Under the pieces are notes generated by a model. That model searched no databases and had not been told where the DNA came from. It saw nothing but the letters and a program-made list of their open reading frames with translations. The translations under genes were made by a program, and so were the position numbers. Shown here one piece after another: positions 7,853 to 15,056 of a stretch of 36,380 nucleotides of DNA. How positions within the stretch are numbered: position 1 is the stretch's first letter; each line of letters starts with the position of its first letter. This stretch comes from Anaerozeibacter sp031551775 (GTDB lineage: Bacteria; Bacillota; Clostridia; Christensenellales; Aristaeellaceae), in NCBI GenBank assembly GCA_031551775.1, contig JAVBND010000033.1, forward strand, positions 1-36,380. The letters run 5' to 3'.

Positions 7853-9916
7853 ATGGACAAAAAACTATCACGCAGACAGTTTCTAAAGGGCACTGCCGCA
7901 AGTACGGTGGGATTGGTCGCAATGGGCGTGCTGGGTTCCGCCGCGATGGGGCAGGAAGCGGCTCAAGAAGCGGGCATCTCGTGGGACTATGAAGCCGACG
8001 TCGTCGTCATCGGCACGGGCGGCGCGGGCTTGCCTGCCGCGCTCAAAGCGATGGAAGACGGCGCGTCCGTCCTGTTGGTGGAAGCCAACTGGGATGTGGG
8101 CGGACACTGCGCGGTATCGGGCGGAAATCTGCACTCCGGTTGCGGCACCCAGATCCAGAAGAAGTACGGCATTGAAGACACTGCCGACCAGTACTATGCC
8201 GACCATACCTCGGGCATAACCCTGGCCACGCGCTACAACGACCGCGAATACGCACGTTCCGTCGCCGACAGCATGGCCGAGTGCTATGAGTTCTGCCTGG
8301 CCAAGGGTCTGATCGTGCAGGACATTGAACCCGCGCGTCCCCACTACTTCGGCGACGGCGGCACGGAGCCTGAGAGTGTCGGGCGCTGGACCTATACCGA
8401 TGCCACCACTGAAGGGTGGGTGGACGAGTATACGGGCAAGGGCAACGGGGGCCTGGGCATCACGCGTCCCCTCGAGCGTACGCTCCGCGCCCAGGGCGCC
8501 AAGTTCCTGCTCAACTACCACATGGACAAGATTTATCGCGAGAATCCGGCTTCCGGACGCGTGCTCGGCGTCATGGCTACCTATACGCCCCGAATTCTCC
8601 CTGGCGAGACTGCGCCGCTTCAAAGCCTTATGTCAGATGGCAACATTGAGAGCACGAAGGAAACGGTCAACATCAAGGCCAACAGGGGCGTCGTCATCGC
8701 CACCGGCGGCAGCATTGGCAACCTTCGCTTCCGCACCATGTTTGATCCCCGGCTCGGCCCGGAGTTTGACGGCCTGTCGGGCATGCCTTTTTCCGATCAG
8801 GACGGCTCGGGCGAAATTGCCGCCATGGAAATCGGCGCGTCGCTCGGAAACCTGGCCTCTTTCATGCAGCACGGCGGTCATCAAATCACCATGGCCAACC
8901 GCTTTGGGTGCCAATACGGCTACGGCGGCGGCTACAACGACAAGAGCAAGCTGTGGTCACTGGTGCGCGCCAACGGCATATCGCCCGACTACGACAGCCT
9001 GTGCATCGTGAACATGCTCGGTCGGCGGTGCGGCAACGAGGACAAGGGCGCGGGCGGTAAGTACTCCTACGATTCCTATGAATTCTTCAACACGGCGCTG
9101 GCGAGTGTGTTGGTGGACCCCGAAGGCGACGGCAACGCCAGGCGATACGGCGGTCCTCTGTGGGCGATCTTCGATCAGGACGCGGTCACGCGCAATGACT
9201 GGGATATGAGCCAGGGTATTGTGGACTATGACAATGGCTACTGTTTCAAGGCCGATACGCTTGAAGAGCTGGCGCAGGCAGTCGTCAACAAGTACTACGA
9301 AGAGATCAAGATGGATCCTCAGACGCTGGTAGATGAGATCAAGCGCTACAACTCGTTTGTGGACGCGGGTGAGGACGCCGATTGGGGCAAGAAGACGCTT
9401 GCCAACAAGATCGAAAAGGGCCCGTTCTACGCGGCGTGGGCCACCCCGAACCTGCACGACTGCTACGCGGGCCTCAGGGTCAACAGCGATATGCAGGTGG
9501 TCGATATCCACGGCGAACTGATCCCGAACCTCTTTGCCAGCGGTGAGTGCAGCGCGGGCATGCGCATCCACGGCTTAGGCCGCGTGATGACCAGCGGCTA
9601 CATCTCGGGCCGTTCGGCGGCCGCCAATGGCGCGGCGGATGAAGCGGCGGCGGGCGGCGAGTTCCTCGGGACCTCCGACAACGGCATGCATGGCGCCATT
9701 CAGGTGAAGATCATCGTAGACGGCGGCAAGATGACCGATATCGAAATTGTCAAGCAGGAAGAGACAGAAGCCATCGGCGTACCCGCTTTTGAACCGCTGA
9801 TCGCCCAGGCGCTTGAGAAGCAGTCCTCGCAGGTAGACGCCGTCGCGGGCGCGACGATTACTTCCAATGCTTTCATGGAAGCGCTGGCCAAGGCCATGGC
9901 GAAAGCCGGCCTGTAA
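7853..9916 (+). CDS. Tat-exported FAD-dependent reductase with C-terminal flavinylated FMN-binding domain
   Basis: 687 residues. A twin-arginine signal (KLSRRQFLKG, 5-13, then a hydrophobic stretch to about 33) sends the folded protein across the membrane. Residues 47-95 have the FAD-binding fold (VVIGTGGAGLPAA, then LLVEANWDVGGHCAVSGGN), and the C-terminal GMRIHGLGRVMTSGYISGRSAA closes a fumarate-reductase/FAD_binding_2-type core. Residues from about 600 form an FMN_bind domain ending in DAVAGATITS (662-671), the motif on which ApbE-type enzymes attach FMN to threonine. Such proteins reduce small organic acceptors outside the cell, using electrons from membrane carriers. The acceptor here is unknown; fumarate, urocanate, methacrylate-like acids or an aromatic enoate are possible. 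No tat, apbE or electron-carrier gene lies in the window. The ATG follows AAAGGGGGG. Confidence 0.88.
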   Translation: MDKKLSRRQFLKGTAASTVGLVAMGVLGSAAMGQEAAQEAGISWDYEADVVVIGTGGAGLPAALKAMEDGASVLLVEANWDVGGHCAVSGGNLHSGCGTQIQKKYGIEDTADQYYADHTSGITLATRYNDREYARSVADSMAECYEFCLAKGLIVQDIEPARPHYFGDGGTEPESVGRWTYTDATTEGWVDEYTGKGNGGLGITRPLERTLRAQGAKFLLNYHMDKIYRENPASGRVLGVMATYTPRILPGETAPLQSLMSDGNIESTKETVNIKANRGVVIATGGSIGNLRFRTMFDPRLGPEFDGLSGMPFSDQDGSGEIAAMEIGASLGNLASFMQHGGHQITMANRFGCQYGYGGGYNDKSKLWSLVRANGISPDYDSLCIVNMLGRRCGNEDKGAGGKYSYDSYEFFNTALASVLVDPEGDGNARRYGGPLWAIFDQDAVTRNDWDMSQGIVDYDNGYCFKADTLEELAQAVVNKYYEEIKMDPQTLVDEIKRYNSFVDAGEDADWGKKTLANKIEKGPFYAAWATPNLHDCYAGLRVNSDMQVVDIHGELIPNLFASGECSAGMRIHGLGRVMTSGYISGRSAAANGAADEAAAGGEFLGTSDNGMHGAIQVKIIVDGGKMTDIEIVKQEETEAIGVPAFEPLIAQALEKQSSQVDAVAGATITSNAFMEALAKAMAKAGL

Positions 9917-9923
9917 TTCATTA

Positions 9924-10086
9924 AGGCAACGCCGCACAGGTAGCGAACGCGCTGACGGGCTGCTTTTCCACCCAGGCAGTCCTGCAAAAACACTTGAATT
10001 AGCGCTGCTAGTCCTGCGGTTTTTGCAGGACCACCTGGACAAAAAATCATCCCATCATCACATCCGATACCTATGCGGTGTTGCCT
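9924..10086. mobile_element. 163-bp palindromic MITE-like fold-back element
   Basis: Ends are AGGCAACGCCGCACAGGTA (9924-9942) and TACCTATGCGGTGTTGCCT (10068-10086), inverted with two mismatches. Inside is a perfect 13-bp inverted repeat GTCCTGCAAAAAC (9979-9991) / GTTTTTGCAGGAC (10019-10031). The two 68-bp arms stay in register all the way, with 52 Watson-Crick pairs and a 27-bp loop (9992-10018). It encodes no protein and no clear target duplication is visible. It starts seven bases after the flavoprotein stop codon. Confidence 0.7.
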
Positions 10087-10095
10087 AAAAAAGCA

Positions 10096-10129
10096 GGGGG
10101 GCTGTTGCGCAGCTAGGCAACAGCCCCCC
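10096..10129 (-). terminator. Strong hairpin terminator (minus strand)
   Basis: Perfect 13-bp stem GGGGGGCTGTTGC (10096-10108) / GCAACAGCCCCCC (10117-10129) with an eight-base loop. On the minus strand it is followed by TGCTTTTTT, so it can end the cysteine desulfurase transcript after repeat copy A. On the plus strand there is no T run. Confidence 0.75.
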
Positions 10130-10134
10130 AACCC

Positions 10135-10368
10135 ATCAACAAACCCCGAAAGCAACGCCCTCGCGGGCGTGTACCGCGATGGTGAATGGGATTTTGACCA
10201 AGGCGGGGCTTTACCGCCCCTGCGACTCAAAATCCCTACCCGTCCAAATTCCGCCCGGAAAATCCGCGGATTTTCAGGAATTCGGCCCCGTACCCCTACG
10301 CATTGGAACGATTTGGCCAAAGGCCGAAGATTTCCGATTGACAGCTTATCGACTTTGTCGATAAGCTG
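10135..10368 (+). repeat. Structured dispersed repeat, copy A
   Basis: A 234-bp unit from ATCAACAAACCCC to a perfect 12-bp hairpin CAGCTTATCGAC-TTT-GTCGATAAGCTG (10342-10368). Copy B lies inverted at 34640-34871. Hairpins in order: H1 ACGCCC/GGGCGT (10155-10170); H2 GGGATTTTGA/TCAAAATCCC (10188-10236) with an inner GC stem; H3 AAAATCCGCGGATTTT (10259-10274); H4 ATTGGAA/TTCCGAT (10302-10338) around TTTGGCC/GGCCGAA; H5 as above. Stem positions differ from copy B in ways that keep pairing. No gene is seen in it. Confidence 0.8.
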
Positions 10369-10369
10369 T

Positions 10370-10400
10370 GCGCCGCATGTCCTTCACGGGCATGCGGCGC
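10370..10400 (+). terminator. Hairpin with short T run after repeat copy A
   Basis: Perfect 10-bp stem GCGCCGCATG (10370-10379) / CATGCGGCGC (10391-10400), 11-base loop, followed by TGCTTTTG on the plus strand. It can stop plus-strand transcripts before they run into the convergent cysteine desulfurase gene. Confidence 0.55.
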
Positions 10401-10414
10401 TGCTTTTGCCGGTC

Positions 10415-11560
10415 TTAGAGTCCCTTCCGCGCGATATTGGCGACAGTCCCCAGAAAACCGTCGATTTCCTTGGCTGTGTTCGTCCGCCCGATGCTGGCGC
10501 GTACCGCGCCTCGCTCAAGCGTGCCCAGCCATTCGTGTACGCCGGGCGCGCAGTGCAGGCCGCCCCGGACCTGATACCCCTCCTGGTCTAGCGCGTCCGC
10601 CACCGCGCCCGACGCGTAGTCCCCGACGTTAAAGCTCACAACGCCTACCCGGTTGCGCGCGTCCGGGCTTCCGTACACGGTGACACCCTCTATGGCCGAT
10701 AGTCCCTTCATAAGCTGGTCGGTTAACGCTCGTTCGTGCGCGCGCAGTGTCAGTTCGTTTTGCATAACATATCTGGCGCCCGCGTTCAATCCCGCAATTC
10801 CGTGCAGGTTGACCGTGCCGCTCTCGTAGCGTTCCGGGCGTTCGCCCGGTTGGCGCATGGAATCCGAGCTTGATCCCGTCCCCCCCTCACGCAGCGTATT
10901 CAGGCACAATCCTTCGCGGATATAAAGCCCGCCCGTTCCAAGCGGCCCCAACAGTCCCTTATGCCCCGGAAAAGCGTACATGTCGCAGCCAAGCGCCCTT
11001 ACGTCTACCGGCTGTGCGCCCAGCGCCTGCGCTCCGTCCACGAGGAACGGAATGCCTGCCTGGCGCATCAGCCGCCCGATGGCTGCGACGGGTTGGATTG
11101 CGCCAATGACGTTGCTTGCGTGGCTGACCACGCACAGCCGCGTATTGCCTCGGACTTGGTTCTTGATGGCTTCGGGTGAAATGAATCCGTCCGGTTCCGG
11201 CGCAACCAGCGTCACCTCGATCGTACCCTGGTCCTGTAGCGTCATCAGGGGCCGAAGGACCGAGTTGTGCTCGAGGAGGGTCGTGATGACATGGTCGCCA
11301 CGGGAAATGCTCCCCTTGATCGCAAGGTTGAGCGCATCGGTGCAGTTGAACGCGAACACCACGTCCATGGGATCGCTTGCGCCGATCAGTCGTGACAGCG
11401 TTTCCCGGCAGTCGACCAATTCCATGGCACCCCGAAGCGCGCGCGCATGTCCCGAGCGGCCCGGATTGCCGTTGAGCTCGGTCATCGCCCGCGCTACCGC
11501 TTTGAGTACCGGATCAGGTTTTGGATGACTGGTCGCCGCATTGTCGAGATAAATTTCCAT
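10415..11560 (-). CDS. Cysteine desulfurase family protein (class V aminotransferase fold, EF2568-like)
   Basis: 381 residues, full length. PLP-dependent enzyme that removes sulfur (or selenium) from cysteine (or selenocysteine) to give a persulfide. Landmarks: start MEIYLDNAATSHPKP; LLEHNSVLRP with the PLP-stacking histidine (98); VDGAQALG with the PLP aspartate (175); FPGHKGLLGP with the Schiff-base lysine (201); and GGLHCAPGVHEWLG with the catalytic cysteine near 338. The short active-site loop matches the EF2568 subgroup rather than NifS/IscS. No iscU or sufU is nearby. It is divergent from a DUF3343 gene, a pairing known from selenium and sulfur-carrier loci in Clostridia. Its transcript would run through repeat copy A to the terminator at 10096-10129. 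Confidence 0.9.
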   Translation of the reverse strand: MEIYLDNAATSHPKPDPVLKAVARAMTELNGNPGRSGHARALRGAMELVDCRETLSRLIGASDPMDVVFAFNCTDALNLAIKGSISRGDHVITTLLEHNSVLRPLMTLQDQGTIEVTLVAPEPDGFISPEAIKNQVRGNTRLCVVSHASNVIGAIQPVAAIGRLMRQAGIPFLVDGAQALGAQPVDVRALGCDMYAFPGHKGLLGPLGTGGLYIREGLCLNTLREGGTGSSSDSMRQPGERPERYESGTVNLHGIAGLNAGARYVMQNELTLRAHERALTDQLMKGLSAIEGVTVYGSPDARNRVGVVSFNVGDYASGAVADALDQEGYQVRGGLHCAPGVHEWLGTLERGAVRASIGRTNTAKEIDGFLGTVANIARKGL

Positions 11561-11692
11561 TAGCGTAACCTCCTCGCACCCGCACAGGGCCTCCGCCGTA
11601 CAATATACGGGCGCATGCTTTCCGGTATGCGCCGAGATGCCGGTTCAGTGGCTTGGATCGGTATTATCCCGCAAAGAGGGGAAGTAAGTTCG

Positions 11693-11971
11693 ATGGATGA
11701 AGTATTCGGAATCGCCGCGTTCCGGTCCCGGCAACAGGTCATGAATTTTGAGGGCGCGCTGCGCAGAGCGGGTCTTCGCGTAAGCGTCATTTCCACGCCG
11801 CGCGATGTCGCAATTGGCTGCGGACTGTCGGTTAAGTTTGATATCGCGGATGCGCCGCAGGTTATGAGCGTTTTGAACAGGGCGCGGCCAAGCAACCTCA
11901 TCGGCATGTATCAGGTAGACCGGCGCGGAGGAGGGCGGCCGCAACTGACCGCGCTCGCGCGCGCCTACTGA
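11693..11971 (+). CDS. DUF3343 protein, putative Se/S carrier
   Basis: A 92-residue protein starting MDEVFGIAAFRSRQQVMNFEGALRRAG. The order of a strand, a helix that 'looks up' the residue between two strands (VSVISTPRDVAIGCGLSVKF) and a final helix-strand is that of DUF3343, described as a putative selenium or sulfur carrier. The conserved CG(L/M)S pair is present (CGLSVKF), so the cysteine that would hold the persulfide is there. It is divergent from the cysteine desulfurase, its likely partner. The ATG is preceded by GAGGGGAAG at a slightly long distance; the frame is open further upstream but without a better start. Confidence 0.8.
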   Translation: MDEVFGIAAFRSRQQVMNFEGALRRAGLRVSVISTPRDVAIGCGLSVKFDIADAPQVMSVLNRARPSNLIGMYQVDRRGGGRPQLTALARAY

Positions 11972-12012
11972 CGCGCAGCGGGTCTCGGGCCCTAAAAATA
12001 ACACGCCAGGCG

Positions 12013-12041
12013 TTGGCATTCACTTGGCGCGCTGGTATAAT
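12013..12041 (+). promoter_or_regulatory. Promoter of nth-obgE-yhbY
   Basis: TTGGCA (12013-12018) and perfect TATAAT (12036-12041), spacing 17, about 40 bp before nth. The three genes that follow have gaps of 13 and 19 bp and are probably one transcript. Confidence 0.8.
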
Positions 12042-12079
12042 ACCTATACAATAAGGTACGAAGGACGAGGGGATTGTCG

Positions 12080-12751
12080 ATGGATGTGGTAAGAGTGCTT
12101 CAGGAACTTGGGGCGCTATACCCCCAGGCGCGCGCTGAGCTCAACTTCGCCAATCCCTTTGAGGTGCTCATCGCCACCATCCTCTCCGCGCAATGCACAG
12201 ACAGGCGCGTGAACATGGTGACCGAGCGCTTGTTCCGCGATTATCCCGACGCGAAAGCGTTTGCGGCGCTGACACCCGAAGAGCTGGAACCCATGATCCG
12301 AACCTGCGGGCTGTACCGCATGAAGGCGAAGAACATCGTGGCAGCTTGCCGCGCGCTTGTGGGGGAATACGGCGGCCAGGTACCGGCAACGCGCGCGCAG
12401 CTCATGAAGCTAGCGGGCGTTGGCCAGAAGACGGCGGGTGTCGTGCTGCTTGCGGCATTTGGCGAGGACGAGATACCGGTTGATACCCACGTGTTCCGCG
12501 TGGCGAACCGGATTGGCCTGGTAGAGGAAGGCACGCCGGAGAAGACCGAAGCGGCGCTTCGCCGCTTGATCCCGGAAGGGGAGAAGGCGCACGCGCATCA
12601 CCTTCTGATCTGGCATGGGCGCAGGTGTTGCAGCGCCCGCGCGCCCGCATGCGACAGGTGCCCCGTCGCGCCGCTGTGCCGGTATTTTGCCGGCGAAGGC
12701 GCGGATGATTGGGCTGATAAGCAAACGGACAACATAGAAGTACGAGCATAA
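12080..12751 (+). CDS. nth: Endonuclease III, DNA glycosylase/AP lyase
   Basis: 223 residues, the usual length. Base-excision repair enzyme that removes oxidised pyrimidines and cuts the abasic site. The helix-hairpin-helix LAGVGQKTAG carries the catalytic lysine (117) and VDTHVFRVANRIG the catalytic aspartate (135). The C-terminal [4Fe-4S] cluster is intact with the exact spacing C-x6-C-x2-C-x5-C (184, 191, 194, 200). The ATG at 12080 is chosen because GAGGGG lies seven bases before it; a TTG two codons upstream is possible. It leads a cluster with obgE and yhbY. Confidence 0.95.
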   Translation: MDVVRVLQELGALYPQARAELNFANPFEVLIATILSAQCTDRRVNMVTERLFRDYPDAKAFAALTPEELEPMIRTCGLYRMKAKNIVAACRALVGEYGGQVPATRAQLMKLAGVGQKTAGVVLLAAFGEDEIPVDTHVFRVANRIGLVEEGTPEKTEAALRRLIPEGEKAHAHHLLIWHGRRCCSARAPACDRCPVAPLCRYFAGEGADDWADKQTDNIEVRA

Positions 12752-12764
12752 TTAAGGAGACCCT

Positions 12765-14030
12765 ATGGCACTTTTTGTAGATGTGGTGGCCATTACGTGC
12801 AAGGCGGGCGACGGCGGAAACGGCTGCGTGTCGTTCCACCGCGAAAAATACGTGCAGGCGGGCGGCCCTGACGGCGGCGACGGCGGGCGCGGCGGCGACA
12901 TCGTGTTTGTCGCGACCGAGCGCATGCATACGCTGATGGATTTCCGCTTCAAGCGCAAGTTTTCGGCGGAAGGCGGCGGCGACGGTTCGGCCGGGCGCTG
13001 CAGGGGCAAATCCGGTGAACGCGTGGTCATCGACGTGCCGGTGGGCACGGTGGTAAAGGACAAGGAAACCGGCAAGGTATTGCTCGACTTGTTTAAGCCC
13101 GGTGAGGAGCGCGTGTTGCTTCGGGGCGGCAACGGCGGTTGGGGCACCGCGCGCTTTGCCACGCCCACGCGCCAGGCGCCCAATTTCGCCAAGCCCGGTG
13201 AAAAGGCGCATGTGCGCGAACTGACGCTCGAGCTCAAGTCGATTGCCGACGTGGGGCTCGTCGGGTTCCCGAACGTCGGCAAATCCACCTTCCTGTCGGT
13301 GGTGACCGCAGCCAAGCCCAAGATCGCCAACTACCATTTTACAACCCTGCAGCCGAACCTTGGCATTGTCAAGCAGGACGATGATTCCTTCGTGCTGGCC
13401 GATATCCCGGGCCTTGTCGAAGGCGCGAGCGAGGGAATAGGGCTGGGCCACGCGTTCCTCAGGCATATCGAGCGCACGCGGTTGCTCATCCACGTGCTGG
13501 ATATCTCGGGCAGCGATGGGCGCGACCCGCTTGCGGACTTTGACGCCATCCGGCAAGAACTCGGTCAATACGGAAGCCTGGCCGAGCGGCCCATGATCGT
13601 AGCCGCGAACAAGATGGATCTGCCGGGCGCGGATGAGCATCTTGAACGCCTGAAGGAGAAGCTTGCGGGGACCGGCATGCCCGTCTTTGCCATCTCGGCC
13701 GCGACCCGCGAGGGCTTTGCCCCGCTTATGCGGGAAACCGTCAAGCAGCTTTTGGCGCTGCCTGTGACGGAGCCGTTTTACGAGGAAGAACTGTTTGAGG
13801 AGATTCCCGAGGCGCCGTTTACCGTCAAAAAAGATGGGGATATCTATCGCCTGAGCGGAACATCGATCGACTACCTGGTCGATTCGGTCAATTTTGCCGA
13901 CGAGCAATCGCTCAACTATTTCCACCGCTCACTCAGGCGCTGGGGCGTGATTGACGCGCTTCGCGAAGCGGGCGCGGGCGAGGGTGACAGCGTCGCGATT
14001 GGCGATATGGAATTTGATTTTGTGGACTAA
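12765..14030 (+). CDS. obgE: GTPase Obg (ribosome assembly)
   Basis: 421 residues with all three Obg parts. The glycine-rich Obg fold (1-158) contains GDGGNGCVSFHREKY and GGPDGGDGGRGGD. The G domain has P-loop GFPNVGKST (167-175), switch regions YHFTTLQPNLG and DIPGLVEGA, and NKMD. The C-terminal OCT domain (about 345-421) contains YRLSGTSIDYLVDSVNF. Obg binds the large ribosomal subunit late in assembly and couples it to guanine nucleotide levels. The ATG follows AAGGAG by a short spacer, 13 bp after nth. The usual partners rplU, prp and rpmA are not upstream here but face it from the other strand. Confidence 0.97.
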   Translation: MALFVDVVAITCKAGDGGNGCVSFHREKYVQAGGPDGGDGGRGGDIVFVATERMHTLMDFRFKRKFSAEGGGDGSAGRCRGKSGERVVIDVPVGTVVKDKETGKVLLDLFKPGEERVLLRGGNGGWGTARFATPTRQAPNFAKPGEKAHVRELTLELKSIADVGLVGFPNVGKSTFLSVVTAAKPKIANYHFTTLQPNLGIVKQDDDSFVLADIPGLVEGASEGIGLGHAFLRHIERTRLLIHVLDISGSDGRDPLADFDAIRQELGQYGSLAERPMIVAANKMDLPGADEHLERLKEKLAGTGMPVFAISAATREGFAPLMRETVKQLLALPVTEPFYEEELFEEIPEAPFTVKKDGDIYRLSGTSIDYLVDSVNFADEQSLNYFHRSLRRWGVIDALREAGAGEGDSVAIGDMEFDFVD

Positions 14031-14049
14031 CAAAATGGAGGCTTTACCT

Positions 14050-14346
14050 ATGACGACCAAACAACGCGCGGCGCTGCGCGCAATGGCGAACCCCATCGAG
14101 ACCGTACTCTACATCGGCAAGGATGGCATCTCGGACAACCTGTCAAAGCAAGCCTGGGACGCGCTCGAGGCGCGCGAGCTGATCAAGGTATCGGTTCAGC
14201 GCGGTGCGCCCATGACGGCGCGCGAAGCGTGCGACGAACTGTGTTCCCGCGTACACGCCGAGCCTGTTCAGGTCATCGGCGCGAGGTTCGTGATCTACCG
14301 CAAGGCGCGCAAGGATTCCAAGATTGATCTTGACAAGCTGGGATAA
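14050..14346 (+). CDS. yhbY: YhbY family RNA-binding protein (CRM domain)
   Basis: A 98-residue single CRM domain. It has the start LTTKQRAxLRAMA-like MTTKQRAALRAMANPIETVLYIGKDG, the GxxG-type loop, then LIKVSVQRGAP and the ending VQVIGARFVIYRKARK. These proteins bind ribosomal RNA precursors and help assemble the large subunit, which fits its place 19 bp after obgE. GGAGG (14037-14041) lies eight bases before the ATG. It ends 42 bp before a shared bidirectional terminator. Confidence 0.93.
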   Translation: MTTKQRAALRAMANPIETVLYIGKDGISDNLSKQAWDALEARELIKVSVQRGAPMTAREACDELCSRVHAEPVQVIGARFVIYRKARKDSKIDLDKLG

Positions 14347-14388
14347 TCCCCCCTCGGTCGCCGTTGCGGGGTTGCTTCAATCAAAAAA

Positions 14389-14417
14389 TGCCGCTGCAGA
14401 TTCCTTCTGCAACGGCA
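14389..14417. terminator. Bidirectional terminator between yhbY and rpmA
   Basis: Stem TGCCGCTGCAGA (14389-14400) / TCTGCAACGGCA (14406-14417) with one mismatch and a five-base loop, preceded by AAAAAA and followed by CCTTTTT. It can serve both convergent operons. Confidence 0.85.
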
Positions 14418-14433
14418 CCTTTTTGTGCGTGTC

Positions 14434-14730
14434 TTATTCCGCCGCGACTTCCGCTTGCGGGTGAATGCTCACTTGTTTGCGATCCTTGCCCAGGCGCTCA
14501 AAGCGGACGACGCCGTCCATCTTGGCAAACAGGGTATCGTCGCTGCCCTTGCCTACGTTGAGGCCCGGATGAATCTTGGTGCCCCTCTGGCGAACCAGGA
14601 TGTTGCCTGCCAGCACAAACTGCCCGTCGGCGCGCTTGGTGCCCAGGCGCTGCGCCGCGCTATCGCGCCCGTTGCGCGAAGAACCCATCCCCTTCTTGTG
14701 CGCGAAGAGCTGAAGGTTCAATTTGAACAT
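14434..14730 (-). CDS. rpmA: Ribosomal protein L27 with Prp-cleaved extension
   Basis: 98 residues. L27 reaches the peptidyl-transferase centre with its N-terminus. The start MFKLNLQLFAHKKGMGSS carries the nine-residue extension with the F-x-L-x-L-Q-x-F-A cleavage sequence, typical of Bacillota and removed by the protease Prp to expose AHKKG. The rest (RDSAAQRLGTKRADGQFV, GNILVRQRGTKIHPG, GKGSDDTLFA) is standard. Its first 13 bases overlap the end of prp, the very protease that matures it. Confidence 0.97.
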   Translation of the reverse strand: MFKLNLQLFAHKKGMGSSRNGRDSAAQRLGTKRADGQFVLAGNILVRQRGTKIHPGLNVGKGSDDTLFAKMDGVVRFERLGKDRKQVSIHPQAEVAAE

Positions 14731-15056
14731 TTGAATTCCCTCCGTTCTTGGTAGGTGATCCGGATGGTTCCGGGATACTGTTTCTTGATCTCTATGAGCT
14801 CTTTTTCAAGCGTCCTGAGCATCGGCTGCGCGCTTTCAAGGTCACGCTCGTCAACGATGATCGTCACGTCGCCGTCTTGGGCCTCGGCATTGACCCTGAG
14901 GTTCATGACTTCGATGAGCCCCAGTGCCGTCATGTGGCACGCGGTTGATATCGCGCTGCACACGATGTCATAGCCGACCTCGGCGTAGCCCGCATGGCCG
15001 TGTACCTTGACGCCCGCCAGGTCCGCTCCACGCTTAAAAAAGTTTGCCCGGGTCAT
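14718..15056 (-). CDS. prp: Ribosomal-processing cysteine protease Prp
   Basis: 112 residues. Cuts the N-terminal extension of L27, which is needed for working ribosomes in this lineage. The catalytic pair is visible in VHGHAGYAEVGYDIVCSAIS: histidine 21 and cysteine 33, matching His22 and Cys34 of the Staphylococcus aureus enzyme. It lies between rplU (one-base overlap, TAATG) and rpmA, the conserved order. Translational coupling on both sides is likely. Confidence 0.95.
   Translation of the reverse strand: MTRANFFKRGADLAGVKVHGHAGYAEVGYDIVCSAISTACHMTALGLIEVMNLRVNAEAQDGDVTIIVDERDLESAQPMLRTLEKELIEIKKQYPGTIRITYQERREFKCSN

Noticed and set aside
10179..10364. Open frames through repeat copy A that resemble frames through copy B
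   Set aside because: The similarity (EWDFDQG...LPP) comes from the repeat DNA itself. The differences favour base pairing rather than conservative amino-acid change, and there is no ribosome site.
12402..13925. A 507-codon minus-strand open frame opposite nth/obgE
   Set aside because: It runs through the other strand of two unmistakable conserved genes, has arginine/histidine-rich composition and no recognisable fold. Such shadows are common in GC-rich coding DNA.
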